A stretch of 64,000 nt of DNA from Paraphysoderma sedebokerense (GCA_025602915.1 JAHLJZ010000060.1:1-64000), one strand, 5' to 3'; positions 33,016 to 45,437 are shown, numbered from the stretch's first letter. The notes: generated from the letters alone by a model not told the origin. Made by a program: numbers and translations.

Positions 33016-34263
33016 AATTTTGAAAGATTGATTGGTTTGTGAATGTAAGATAAGATTGATTTGAAAAGTATATAGAAGAGGGGTTAATGATGTTGATGGA
33101 ACGACAAATGCCCTGTATTTATACCCCATTTGAAGGCATAACGACTATGTGTGTACAGAAACAAGAATGTCTGCTAATTATTAATTGTAATGGAAAACAA
33201 TAACCGCAGTAATTCAAATTCGCTGCTGGAAGTCGCTCTCGTGCTTATCGAATGTCAAACAGCGAACAGCGGTGCGTTTGGAGGCTTGTTTGAACCAACA
33301 GACATTGGATTAGAATAAGAACTTAATCTGATCACTGATTAGACTTCTAATGCAATTGTAAAAAAATTGACTTTGTTTTAGTTGAATTGATTCTCTTTGT
33401 GTCGCAAACCAAAAAACGAAGCCGCAATTTGACATGAAATGCAATACAATGCAAATCAGTTCCTTTCTCCGACAATTAATGAAGCGGAGCAAATATATTG
33501 TTTCTTTAATATTAAATTAACCTAATGGAATCTACGCATTCTTGCACCTGTGCCCGGAATTATATTTCACCGAATTACGACTAACTGCTCATTGGTGCCA
33601 GTTTTATGTAGTGTCAGTCATGTGATAATTGATCATTGTATTATTATAGATCCGTAAAGCGAATCAACATGGATTCACATTACCAATAAAGATGAGTTTG
33701 AATACAATGAAGTTGCTTTCTCCGAACAATAGAATGCCTAGACCTATTAAGACATATCTTCGCGGGAACCCGTTACCATGATATTACCTGATTTTACGTT
33801 AAATTTCTCACCATTTTGGTTTCATGGTGATGTGGCAGATATGAAACATACCAATGTGAATATATCAATAAAAATCTTTCTACTTTTCTAGTCTTCTACT
33901 TTTGCAGTCTGGCGAAAAGTGGATTAATGATGTTCACACACTAAAGTTGAAGGTCCCACAGCTGAAAAAGTGGAATTAAGCTCTTACAAATATCCATATA
34001 AGAGGGGACTTATTGACGTTTTGTCGCTTGCTGAATAAAAGCCAAATTTTTATGATCACAAGATAATATATTGAAAATCACGATAAATGATATAAATGTT
34101 TCACATTTGTTGTTAATTCAACACCGTGATAGCTGGTATTCTACATATAAATTTCATTCACATTTGCGGTAATAATAAATACAATATTTATATATAGCAA
34201 TATTTAAAAGGATCGGTTTATACTATCAGTAGCGACAAAGCTTTTTGGCCACGACATTTATAT
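33016..34263. other. Intergenic within the tandem duplication, first unit
   Basis: About 1.25 kb between copies 4 and 5, repeated at 34752-35999. AT-rich. No gene except a 60-codon frame (33310-33492) that I do not support. Confidence 0.5.
33116..33123 (-). promoter_or_regulatory. TATA box of Cys-rich gene 4
   Basis: GGGG-TATAAATA-C on minus, 108 bp before the ATG at 33015. Confidence 0.65.
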
Positions 34264-34751
34264 TTAGCCAACATAATGACACATAGGACCAACACCTAAT
34301 AGTTGAAGCGAGAAGAGTTAATATTTGAACAAAGCGGTTAATTTCAAACTATGCTTCACCTTTATATTTAGGTTTACAGGGATCGTAACATAACCCGGCA
34401 TCGAGTTCCTTTCCTGCTGGGCAAGAGTTTGGTGCGTGCCCGGCACCGCGACCTTTTGATTTTTTCCAATGCCAGTTGACAATAGATCGGAAACAGGTAG
34501 CACCATCATCTCTTTCATCGGATTCACAAGCTTCCTCATCGGATTCGCAAGACCGTAAAATCCGGGTTCGCATTTAGTGTAGCATAAGGCACCGGCTCTT
34601 TCTTCGTTTTCCTTTCTTCGTTTTCACCACATTGATCTGGAGTTGTTCCCACTCCACGACCGTATCCTTCTTCCGGTCTTTGTGGTTGAGGGGAGCCAAG
34701 AACTCCAACTGCGAGAACAGCAACGAGAAGGAAGGTAATGTTGAGTCTCAT
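34264..34751 (-). pseudogene. Secreted ten-cysteine family, copy 5 (hybrid, frame disrupted)
   Basis: The 5' part (34751-34536) is identical to that of copy 4 and the 3' part to that of copy 6, so the crossover point lies inside the coding exon. It carries the same disruption as copy 4 between Cys 1 and Cys 5, plus a repeated CESDE segment at the junction. Signal peptide and C-terminal Cys block are both still recognisable in separate frames. Confidence 0.6.
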
Positions 34752-35999
34752 AATTTTGAAAGATTGATTGGTTTGTGAATGTAAGATAAGATTGATTTGA
34801 AAAGTATATAGAAGAGGGGTTAATGATGTTGATGGAACGACAAATGCCCTGTATTTATACCCCATTTGAAGGCATAACGACTATGTGTGTACAGAAACAA
34901 GAATGTCTGCTAATTATTAATTGTAATGGAAAACAATAACCGCAGTAATTCAAATTCGCTGCTGGAAGTCGCTCTCGTGCTTATCGAATGTCAAACAGCG
35001 AACAGCGGTGCGTTTGGAGGCTTGTTTGAACCAACAGACATTGGATTAGAATAAGAACTTAATCTGATCACTGATTAGACTTCTAATGCAATTGTAAAAA
35101 AATTGACTTTGTTTTAGTTGAATTGATTCTCTTTGTGTCGCAAACCAAAAAACGAAGCCGCAATTTGACATGAAATGCAATACAATGCAAATCAGTTCCT
35201 TTCTCCGACAATTAATGAAGCGGAGCAAATATATTGTTTCTTTAATATTAAATTAACCTAATGGAATCTACGCATTCTTGCACCTGTGCCCGGAATTATA
35301 TTTCACCGAATTACGACTAACTGCTCATTGGTGCCAGTTTTATGTAGTGTCAGTCATGTGATAATTGATCATTGTATTATTATAGATCCGTAAAGCGAAT
35401 CAACATGGATTCACATTACCAATAAAGATGAGTTTGAATACAATGAAGTTGCTTTCTCCGAACAATAGAATGCCTAGACCTATTAAGACATATCTTCGCG
35501 GGAACCCGTTACCATGATATTACCTGATTTTACGTTAAATTTCTCACCATTTTGGTTTCATGGTGATGTGGCAGATATGAAACATACCAATGTGAATATA
35601 TCAATAAAAATCTTTCTACTTTTCTAGTCTTCTACTTTTGCAGTCTGGCGAAAAGTGGATTAATGATGTTCACACACTAAAGTTGAAGGTCCCACAGCTG
35701 AAAAAGTGGAATTAAGCTCTTACAAATATCCATATAAGAGGGGACTTATTGACGTTTTGTCGCTTGCTGAATAAAAGCCAAATTTTTATGATCACAAGAT
35801 AATATATTGAAAATCACGATAAATGATATAAATGTTTCACATTTGTTGTTAATTCAACACCGTGATAGCTGGTATTCTACATATAAATTTCATTCACATT
35901 TGCGGTAATAATAAATACAATATTTATATATAGCAATATTTAAAAGGATCGGTTTATACTATCAGTAGCGACAAAGCTTTTTGGCCACGACATTTATAT
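34752..35999. other. Intergenic within the tandem duplication, second unit
   Basis: Second copy of the 33016-34263 intergenic DNA, with no difference noticed. Confidence 0.5.
34852..34859 (-). promoter_or_regulatory. TATA box of Cys-rich gene 5
   Basis: Duplicate of the copy-4 element, 108 bp before 34751. Confidence 0.65.
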
Positions 36000-36474
36000 T
36001 TAGCCAACATAATGACACATAGGACCAACACCTAATAGTTGAAGCGAGAAGAGTTAATATTTGAACAAAGCGGTTAATTTCAAACTATGCTTCACCTTTA
36101 TATTTAGGTTTACAGGGATCGTAACATAACCCGGCATCGAGTTCCTTTCCTGCTGGGCAAGAGTTTGGTGCGTGCCCGGCACCGCGACCTTTTGATTTTT
36201 TCCAATGCCAGTTGACAATAGATCGGAAACAGGTAGCACCATCATCTCTTTCATCGGATTCACAAGCTTCCTCATCGGATTCGCAAGACCGTAAAATCCG
36301 GGTTCGCATTTAGTGTAGCATAAGGCACCGGCTCTTTCTTCGTTTTCCTTTCTTCGTTTTCACCACATTGATCTGGAGTTGTTCCCACTCCACGACCGTA
36401 TCCTTCTTCCGGTCTTTGTGAACTCCAACTGCGAGAACAGCAACGAGAAGGAGGGTAGAGTTAAGGTTCATCAT
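36000..36474 (-). pseudogene. Secreted ten-cysteine family, copy 6 (frame disrupted)
   Basis: Everything below 36420 is identical to copy 5. Above it the signal peptide differs (MMNLNSTLLLVAVLAVGV) and the join to the shared segment falls out of frame. The promoter also diverges from the units below. It shares the internal disruption of copies 4 and 5, so that lesion is older than, or was spread by, the duplication. Confidence 0.6.
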
Positions 36475-37693
36475 TTTGGATTATAGTCGTTTAGGTTGAA
36501 GATGTAAGATAAGATTGATTGGAAGGGTAGAAGAGGGGTTGATAGAGGGGGTGGATGGAAAAACAGCCGGTATTTATATTCTTTCCAAAGCTGTAACCGT
36601 TCTATTTCTGCACAGAATAATTGAAATAGACAACAATGACCGCATCTTTCCAAATTGGCTATTGAAAGTTCTTCGCGTTAGCCACTCCATGTTCAATTGG
36701 CGAACAAGGAAAGCGATGCGGCGGTGGCTTTTTCTGGACCTACTGACATTGGATTACAATAGGAATTGAATATCGTCACTGATTAGACTCCATCTGTAAT
36801 TTTGAATAAATATATTTATGTTTCAAATAAATAATTTTATTTGTGCTGGGGACCGAAATGCGGAGCCGCAGCCAGGCGTGGATTGAAGAAACATAGCAAA
36901 TCTGTTGCTTCTTTCAGCAATCAATGAAGTATGGCCAAAAGTATTGGTTCTTTCATAACCTAAATAAATTTTATGCATCAGCGCTGTTGTAATCTGAATT
37001 ATGCTTGCTCGAATTGCGACTTTCAGGCTACTGCTAATTGGCGTGCGGGTAATGAAATATTATTCGAGTGATTTATTCATTATGATCTCACCTAACGGAA
37101 ATATTCCTTTGAATTTAAAGGATATCATTGGATTGTTCATTCTATTATGTATGATTGTCACATTAAATTTTATTGAGGAGCTGCGCTGCCACAAGTCTAA
37201 GCTGACTTTGACAGATGACTTTGTTCGATCCGGCAGTTTAACTAGTTCAAAAGGTGAAGAAGAATTAAGGTGTGACCACCATTATCTTTGCTGAGTTACG
37301 AAGCAAATGCAATAGTGGTATCTTCTTGCGATTGGAATAAAATCGCAATGTATTCATGGTTAAGTGCATGCTTCTATCCAAAGAACTTTAATGTAGATCT
37401 GCGAGGAAGAATAATATTTGGTTTACGGGCTCCGACATTTCGACCATATTTCCTACAATATAGTACGATTCGCAATTCAAGAAATATAGTATGTTTGAAT
37501 TACTTCTACTATTTATTATATATTTAGGAACCGTTATTACGGGATAGGTAAATTAAATCAATTAAGTAGTTCTATACAATAGATACAACGGATGACACAG
37601 CAGATGTCACATATCTAAAATTCTAATACTCATGATATTTTTAAGGATTTTATCGGATATGTATTGAAAATTTGGATGTAAAGTTTATAGATC
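36475..37693. other. Promoter of copy 6, 3' flank of copy 7
   Basis: About 1.2 kb. The first 400 bp resemble the corresponding promoter DNA of copies 4 and 5 at lower identity. The rest is AT-rich with unsupported plus frames at 37001-37527. Confidence 0.4.
36571..36578 (-). promoter_or_regulatory. TATA box of Cys-rich gene 6
   Basis: TATAAATA-C on minus, 104 bp before 36474. Confidence 0.6.
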
Positions 37694-38215
37694 TTAATTG
37701 AAGCCGACGTAATGACACATGGGACCAAGACCTATATTGAGGAAAAATAAATATTAGTCAGGAGAAAAAGTCGTATTAATATGTTGGGCCTCTGGAGTCT
37801 GATCCAAGTAATCACCTTTATAGCCAGGTTTGCAGGGTTCATAGCAAAGTTCTTGATGATGCTCTTTTCCTGGAGGACATGAATTTGGTGCATGACCGCC
37901 ACCTCGACCTTTTGATTTTTTCCAATGCCAGCTGATAATTGAGCGGAAACAAGTGGCACCATGATCACGTTCATCGGATTGACAAGCTTCCCAACATACA
38001 GGCCCAACACCGTAAAATCCGGGTTCGCAGTTAGGATAACATAAAGCCCCGGCTTTTTCTTCGTTGTATCCACATTGATCCGGTACCGTTCCGACACCGC
38101 GACCGTAGCCGGACTGCCCAGGGTGTTGCGGGTTTGCGGGTTTTATGTCTTGCGGGGCAGCAAGCACAACGATTGCCATTGACGCGACAAGTAGAAGGAG
38201 TGTACCGGGATTCAT
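37694..38215 (-). CDS. Secreted ten-cysteine protein, copy 7
   Basis: The best intact reference copy. The first exon runs from 38215 to about 37815 and the short last exon ends at 37694 (GLGPMCHYVGFN). Signal peptide MNPGTLLLLVASMAIVVLAA, lead QHPGQSGYGRGVGT, then exactly C-x10-C-x3-C-x10-C-x3-C-x10-C-x23-C-x10-C-x3-C-x10-C. The x23 loop carries ISWHWKKSKGRGGG, a basic aromatic patch also in copies 3-6. Ten cysteines imply up to five disulfides. Secreted and probably abundant when expressed, judging from the strong TATA-type promoter; the molecular role is unknown. Confidence 0.87.
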
Positions 38216-39195
38216 GACTTTGTGAAGATACGGCTTTAAAAAGATGTTTCCCTTTGGAAATATGGAGTATAATTTTGAAGACAGCGGACGACCTACCGGA
38301 ACCTGGACTATTTATAATCCCCAAATTGGCGACCTGAAACAGGTGCTTCGTGCTCCACCGGAATTATTCTGCCGGTACCATAAATTATTGTGATATTACA
38401 TTGAAACGGGCAAGCATGCGAACGCACCCTTCAAGTACAAATGACGAAATGCGTTGGCAGTGTTTCGGATATAAAAGAGCAGTTGTTTTTGTTAGGAATG
38501 CCGCTGACCATATTCTTCGCATCGCAGGCCGAATGAATCACCCCGCAGTGACCGACGCAGCGCGTGCGTGTGCATTTGCAGTTTCAGACAGAAAGCAGCC
38601 GTATACACTCAGAGCAAGAAATCGTAAATTTCTAACACAGCTCAAGAAGACACGGTGGGCCCTGTCAGATCCTGAAAAACGAGTGGGCAGTTTACGTTAC
38701 TAAACTATTACTGTGATGACAAGTGTAAGAGACAGATTGAAGCCACTTGACCAGCTTCAAAGTTTCCAATTTATTTCATTGGCGTTTTCTGACAAGTGGC
38801 ATCTACCTGAGGGTTTCTTGTGACTTTGTTTGAAAACTTTAGTGCGGTGTGATGAATAGAATTTTATCGCAGATATTTACTTTATCCATCGACCTGCCGT
38901 TCCCTGGTTTGGAGTAAGAGGGCGGCTGCGGCCAACGTAGAGTGGGAACCACGTGGCTCGTTCCCTCCAGCAAAACAGGCAAAATTTGCGATTGAATTCC
39001 TTCTTGCGTCGATAACAAAAGCGTAAGTATCCATCCATCGACATACCGCACCTATTTCCCATCCACACTACCAGGAACTAATTTTGCCATCCCTCTTTGA
39101 CTATTCTCGGTTATTTTTGCATACTTGCGACTCGCCCATCCCTCCCTGCGTGATTTCCGTTTCCATTCGCTATACTAATCTCGTCCTCAGTCAAA
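38216..39195. other. Divergent region between Cys-rich copy 7 and ubiquitin-L40
   Basis: About 980 bp holding two promoters. A 117-codon plus frame at 38350-38703 and minus frames at 38839-39068 have no recognised features. Confidence 0.4.
38309..38316 (-). promoter_or_regulatory. TATA box of Cys-rich gene 7
   Basis: TATAAATA on minus with GGGG just upstream, 101 bp before 38215. Confidence 0.65.
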
Positions 39196-40000
<805 letters not shown>

Positions 40001-40447
40001 ATGATTATCTTGGCTTGTATTCATAACGTAACAGTGTCTTTGTACAGGTTGAAATAAACATCTCGGGTCGAAAAATGAGATTGATATTTTAATGTGAAAA
40101 TAACTTAGCCAATTGGGCCTATGGCCTATTGGTATCTACTTTAGGACAAAATATGCACGGCGTGACCTTTCGACTCGAAACCCAGTCGCATTCTTAAATG
40201 GATGGCTCATGCATTCTGTGTTCAGTTTAGATCTTTCAAGTGCTTCAACACATATCACCCACATTGACCACATCATTGTTGTATCTTCTAACTTACTGTC
40301 TTGGTATTTATTTATGAAGCCTATATTGTACAGTTAAGAAACGCATAGAGTATTTCACGGCTGTTCCGTCTTAAACCTTCCTCCAACCTTTAGTTAGATC
40401 TGTGTTTCTAATTTGTATAAGTAGCGATTCGAGTATCAAACTCAACT
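40001..40447. other. Intergenic between convergent genes
   Basis: 3' flanks of ubiquitin-L40 and the App1-like gene; poly(A) signal of the former. Nothing else seen. Confidence 0.5.
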
Positions 40448-41972
40448 CTACGGTCGACATTGTCCTCTTGCAACATCCAACCGTAATAGTTCTGCGGGAT
40501 CTGTGAAAGAGTACCATTTGTCGACAGGGACGGAATCAAAGTCTTTCATGAATCGCTCATCAGAGTTGTCAGCTCCAGGTACTTTCCTGATCCAAATGCA
40601 GGCTATATTATTTTTCTGTTGCTCGCTCAGATTGCGGTATGCTTGACCGTATGTATCTGGGTCCTTTTCCCCTGAATCTCCAATCCATAGAAACTTTCGC
40701 ACAGGAAATTGGGATAGGATACGAGCGAACGCATCCAGTTTATGCGCTTGAGCTCCTTTCAATTGAGAGTCAGAGTATGCAACTTTTAAAATACACTTGA
40801 TTTCAGTTAATTACCTTCCCAAAAATTGATATCGGTCAAGTCAAAAGTTCGCAAGTCTAACCCGCCAAGCCAATAATTTGCACTGAAAAATTCCTGTAAA
40901 GGATTGCCGAGGAACACCGCTAGATTGTATAAAGATTCACATTATTTTTTGAATTTATATTGTTTTGAAATGATTCCATTGTCAACTTACGAGAGCCGCT
41001 CACATAATGGACATGCAGTGCTGATCTGTTGGTGGCAAGTCGAGACTTTAATGATTTAAATAATTCAGGCATGCCTGGGACAACTTCGAATCTGGATGAT
41101 ATCAAATGTTATTTTCGCTTAGAGATAAATGGCGAAACATATTGTTGTTGAAAGAAAAAAATTAATTACCGTTTGCAAAACGTATTTTTTAAGGCTTCGG
41201 TCCTGTCAAGCACTACAGTATGCTTTACGGTATCCTAAAGAACTTTGTTAAACGGTTTCCGTTATTGAGATATGAATGCAAAAGCTTACATCAATATCCG
41301 TAATTATACTCCATCCTTCTCTTTCGATAACTTGAATAACTCCACCATATGCCATTGGTCCTACCAATTGTTTGTATCCGTCTCTCAGTTCATTTTGATC
41401 TCCATTATATTGAAATGTATGCCTGGAAATTCCGTTGGCGTCCGTATCAAACGGATATTCAAACGTTGATTGCCGCGAGTCATTTAGTTGAAGCGAATAA
41501 CGTCGATGATCCGACCCTCGTCTATAAGCAAATATGAATCTCGTTAGGTGAATAGAGTAATGACTTAAAAGGGAGTTTTTGAGTACTTTGAAAACCACGA
41601 TTTTATATGGTCGGCATGAGGGTGATCAATGTCATCTCCTGAACATTTGAATGCCTCGAATGCCGGGATAGTGAGGAACGAGAAGAATGAATTCCTTACG
41701 CTCGCATAACTCGCTCTATTTATCAAATTTAAGTTCCAAACATTATTGACTGTTGAGGTTTACGTTAGCAATATATCCTCTTCAGTTGATTATTCCAAGT
41801 AAGCACAATAGGACATACCATCACGATAGGCAACGTTTGAGAGGAATGACATAGAGTCAATTGGATCCGGAAGTAACCATGCCCTACGGTTCAATATGTG
41901 TCGTGAAGGGGCAAGATGTGCTATAGGCAGCAAGAGAAATAAATTGATAATACTAAATATGTATTTTAACAT
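40448..41972 (-). CDS. Secreted App1-like phosphatidate phosphatase (DUF2183)
   Basis: About six to seven exons on minus, starting at 41972 with a signal peptide (YIFSIINLFLLLPIAHLAP). The first join (exon ending 41819, next starting 41749) gives YRDVNNVWNLNLINRAS, followed by GDDIDHPHADHIKSWF. The catalytic HAD-type D-x-D-x-T site is formed across an intron: IITDID joined to DTVKHTVVL. Downstream blocks FEVVPGMPELFKSLKSRL, FLGNPLQEFF and LRTFDL lead to KFLWIGDSGEKDPDTYGQ, the second acidic motif. Yeast App1 dephosphorylates phosphatidate to diacylglycerol at actin patches; this version is predicted to be exported, as in many fungal homologs. It sits head-to-head with a PI-PLC-like gene. Exact joins near 41560-41600 remain uncertain. 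Confidence 0.85.
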
Positions 41973-43004
41973 AGCAAATTGGTGATTTTCCTTCTTTCAT
42001 CGTGAAGGTGGCGATGCCATCTTTTCATGCGACCCTTCTTCGATTTCGCAGCGGACAATCCATCAGTTCGATTCAATAATAGGATGGTTATTATAGAATA
42101 TGGTTGAATTCATCGGAAAATTAGTTGCTTCTCGATATATAGCGGTGCTTCCGGGCAACGCTTAGCGTTCAACGCACCGCGCGCAATGAAAGCCGCGATA
42201 ATTTGGTGTTTTGTACGGAGTTGTCATTACTCCAGTACAGAGCGACAGATTGGCTTTAATGTTCCTATGACTGATGGGCGGTGCGTAGCGAGTAATCATA
42301 AGGTTCAAACCCTAATCGGTTGTATTGAAAGTCGACATTTCGATATGGAGTAGTATTTACAGAAGGAAGCTAGATTCATCGAAGAGCGAAGAAGGCAAAA
42401 TATGCCGTTATGATATCAAAATAGAAGAATAAAGACCGGATATAAAAGATAAGGTGGATACAATCCGAATTAAACGTAAACTCGCGAAACCAGATTAAAA
42501 CTCTCTCGACGAAGTCGTCAAATTTGAAACGAGTTGTTAATCTCATCTTGCCAATCGATCGAATCAAGACGACAACAGTGAAGCATACGGCTCGACGACA
42601 TGGATGTCAATCACTTGGAATGTCTGACTCCATCGATGTCGGTTATCTATAAATAGCCCTGATGTCCTTATTGGTGGTAATACGGTGTTGCACCCATTCA
42701 TTGTCCGCTAAGCACGCTATGGGAACCACAAAAAGTAAACAGAGGAGGCAATTTCGGTCAAAAGGAGATTTTTGAATCCGCTTTTATGTAATTTGTGCAG
42801 GTATTGCTTCATTACGACATCCTATACCGAAGACAGTTGCTTGACACTCCCTGCCGTCCACTTCCACAGCCCATTCCAGGCTCGCCAGTGCCTCATCAGA
42901 AGTAGAACTCTTCGATTTCAATAGAGTAAATTTAAAAACCTGTTGTTATAACGATTATTAGATTATAGACATAGATAACGTTGCTTCAGATACTGTGATC
43001 AGTC
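41973..43004. other. Divergent promoter region of App1-like and PLC-like genes
   Basis: About 1.03 kb with no supported gene. A B-box-like GGTTCAAACCC at about 42302 does not fold as a tRNA. Confidence 0.4.
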
Positions 43005-44981
43005 ATGAAGCTCTCACCGCAATTATGTATCGACATACCCGCGGCAACGACATCCGACGACACGAAAGAATGTCATTTATCTTCGTCCAACGGGGTTCAA
43101 ACAGCATCAATTGCTCCGACATCTCATTATTCCGCTTTAACAAAACATATTCAACCGAATGAACGGTCTCCTATCAAACAAACTTACAGGCTCCGAGGTG
43201 ATACGATAGAGATATTGATGGACAAGGATCCGACAAGCACGTACGGTGCCATCAAGGTAGACCCGAAGACGAAAATAGCAGAAGTAGATTCAAATCTCGA
43301 GAAAGCATGCATTGAAAAATGCTGCGATAACAGCAAAACAACCGTATGTGAGAGTCGTGGCCAGCATCAGCACACGGGTGGATTGAGAAATTACATCCGG
43401 AAGTTGTCTCATTGGTTTTCGAATCGACTGACACCAAAATCAAGCATACTTCCATCTTCATACAATGCGGATTTTATATCCGAAAAGTCGCCTCAGACAG
43501 ATTTAAATTCTAAATATTCCAAACGCGATTATCTTACCACGACCAAGTCATCATTGCATTCCCCGTCTACACTTAAATCACCGATATCCCCTCCGTCATA
43601 TCCCGTAAAGTCCGAAAGCTTTTCTCTTCTTTTCCCCAAGTTCGGTCGTTTTAGCTGCTGCTTCTTCTTATTTATCACCGTATTCCTCACTATCGTTCTG
43701 TTCTGCGGCCTCACCGTCATGTCCTTTGTCGTTACTCGATACATGCCCTCATCACGCGATTGCCCCGTCTCGTTGGAAGTGAGTGCACTTCCCACGAATA
43801 GCAATTCTTCGACTTCGGCGAGTTTCAGGCCAAGTCTTTATGACAGCATTCCTTTGAATAAACTTCAAGTTATGGGTTCTCATAATTCGTACCATATTGC
43901 CCCGCCTGCCGGGACTTTTAGTTCATTGATTCGGTACGGAAACTTTCCTTTTATACTTGCCTTATCTTCTTTTTCTAATGGAAATTTATCCAGCCCATGG
44001 CAATATACACATCCTCCGCTGCCTCAACAGTTTGATATGGGAGTGAGATCAATTGAGCTCGACATACATTTACGCGATGGCGAAGGTAAGTTTATTTAAA
44101 GTAGTCTACTCAGTTGAGATTGTCACTAATTTCTTTCTCTCTCCTTTAATATTGGCACAGTCGAAGTTTATCACCTTCCATACTTTGATTCTAGAACTAC
44201 ATGCCAGTGTTTTTCTGAGTGTCTACTTCAAATCAAAACCTGGTCTTCACAAAACCCGGGCCATCATCCTCTCTACATCCTATTGGACTCCAAATACCTA
44301 TGGATTGAATCTACGGGTCCCACCGCCTATTCTATCGAAGAATGGTATGACAGTATCGAAAATGTTGTAGCTGGAGTATTTAAGCCGGAACAGATATTGA
44401 AACCAGATGATATCATTGCAGATGAGCCATTAAGCTTACGTGAAGCTATTCTGAAGAAAGGCTGGCCCAAACTGGGTGATGTCAGAGGCAAAATGATGTT
44501 TGCGTTTATGCTTGACGATGGTTGGGTGATGGATTCCAGCAGTACCAGCGCCAAGTCAAAGTTCTTTGGTCGTACATCTTCGCCTGCTCAGCGACCATCC
44601 TTTATTGAAACGACGAAGTCAAGGCTTCTCTTCCCCATGACAACGAATCCAGATGCGCCATATGCCTCCATCGTCAAGTTTGATTCAACGGTGCCGAATA
44701 TAGGATTGATCAACAAATATGTCAAGGAAGGGTTCATCACAAGGACACTTGGAAATGAAGGTCTGCTGGAGAATCCTCTTCGTTGGAAAGTTGCCATTGA
44801 TGCCGGCACGCAGGTTATCAGCGGTGATTCCTGGGATTTGATTAACAAATGGAGGACGCACGCTTCGACAATGGGGATCATAGCTGAAGTTGACAGGAAG
44901 CTGAATGTCAAATGCAGTCCAGGAATGGGTCGATGTCCTGATGGTGAGTTGAAGGACGATGATGGCGTCTGGAATATGTGA
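43005..44981 (+). CDS. Membrane-anchored PI-PLC-C1-like phosphodiesterase
   Basis: Exons 43005-44085 and 44161-44981 (phase 1) give 633 residues. Residues 1-210 are a Ser/Thr/Lys-rich cytosolic-type region. A single membrane segment follows at about 215-243 (SCCFFLFITVFLTIVLFCGL), then the catalytic domain. The PLC-X-type signatures are LNKLQVMGSHNSYH (catalytic His), QQFDMGVRSIELDIH, and LYILLDSK; ALREAI-like SLREAILKKGWP and GKMMFAFMLDD follow as in the calcium-dependent PI-PLC-C1 family. The C-terminal half includes IAEVDRKLNVKCSPGMGRCPDG. Topology suggests type II with the catalytic part outside the cell or in the secretory lumen. Substrate could be phosphatidylinositol or a glycosylated form; I cannot tell. 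The neighbour on the other strand is also a phospholipid-type hydrolase. Confidence 0.85.
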
Positions 44982-45437
44982 ATCGTCAATGACCTTATAG
45001 TCGACAAAGAACAACATGTCGAATAATGTATACAAGACTAAAACTCTTTCATCAAGAATAACTGTAATGTAAACGGATATAACTATATAAAGTAATAGAA
45101 TTACATATTTCAATATTGTCGATGAATTCTGACGCGGTGAAAAAGTACGATTTGAGTTTCGTGACAAAATTTGCTACAGACATCCATATATGCTTCGTTC
45201 GTTATCGTGCTCATATTTGTGCGGATATTCAAGAGATACTACTATTTTTGAATGATCTATAGTGTTTACTCTGTCTATTACATCTAGCAAATTGATCTCG
45301 GCGTTAGTCAAGTCGGAATCCGGTCCATTCGACTCCACATCGGCCCAAATGAAACGTCGAAGCTGGCATAATACAGAAGAAAAAGAATATACATGCTTAT
45401 GAATGAGCGAAACATCAGAATATCCGAGTAACACCGA
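44982..45437. other. Intergenic between tandem plus-strand genes
   Basis: 3' flank of the PLC-like gene and promoter of the LRR coiled-coil gene. An 86-codon minus frame (45174-45434) is not supported. Confidence 0.4.

Larger units (their letters stand above)
32800..36420. repeat. Tandem duplication, 1,736-bp period, about 2.1 units
   Basis: Sequence from 32800 recurs at 34536 and runs on to 36420 with a constant 1,736-bp offset. Every stretch I compared is identical, including non-coding DNA. The left edge lies inside the coding exon of copy 4, and the right edge lies inside the signal-peptide region of copy 6. Each unit carries the 5' half of one Cys-rich gene, its TATA promoter, the intergenic DNA and the 3' half of the next. 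This is the expected product of unequal crossing-over between two adjacent paralogs, making copy 5 a hybrid. A duplicated assembly join is the alternative. Confidence 0.92.

Noticed and set aside
32800-36420. Mobile element as cause of the tandem duplication
   Set aside because: No terminal repeats, target-site duplications or transposase frame; the edges lie in paralogous exons, which fits unequal crossing-over.
38350-38703. 117-codon plus ORF beside Cys-rich gene 7
   Set aside because: No recognisable feature; lies in a divergent promoter region.
42290-42320. B-box-like GGTTCAAACCC suggesting a tRNA
   Set aside because: No matching acceptor or anticodon stems on either side.
44588-45167. 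Long minus-strand ORFs over the 3' end of the PLC-like gene
   Set aside because: Shadows of the coding strand with no spliced partners.
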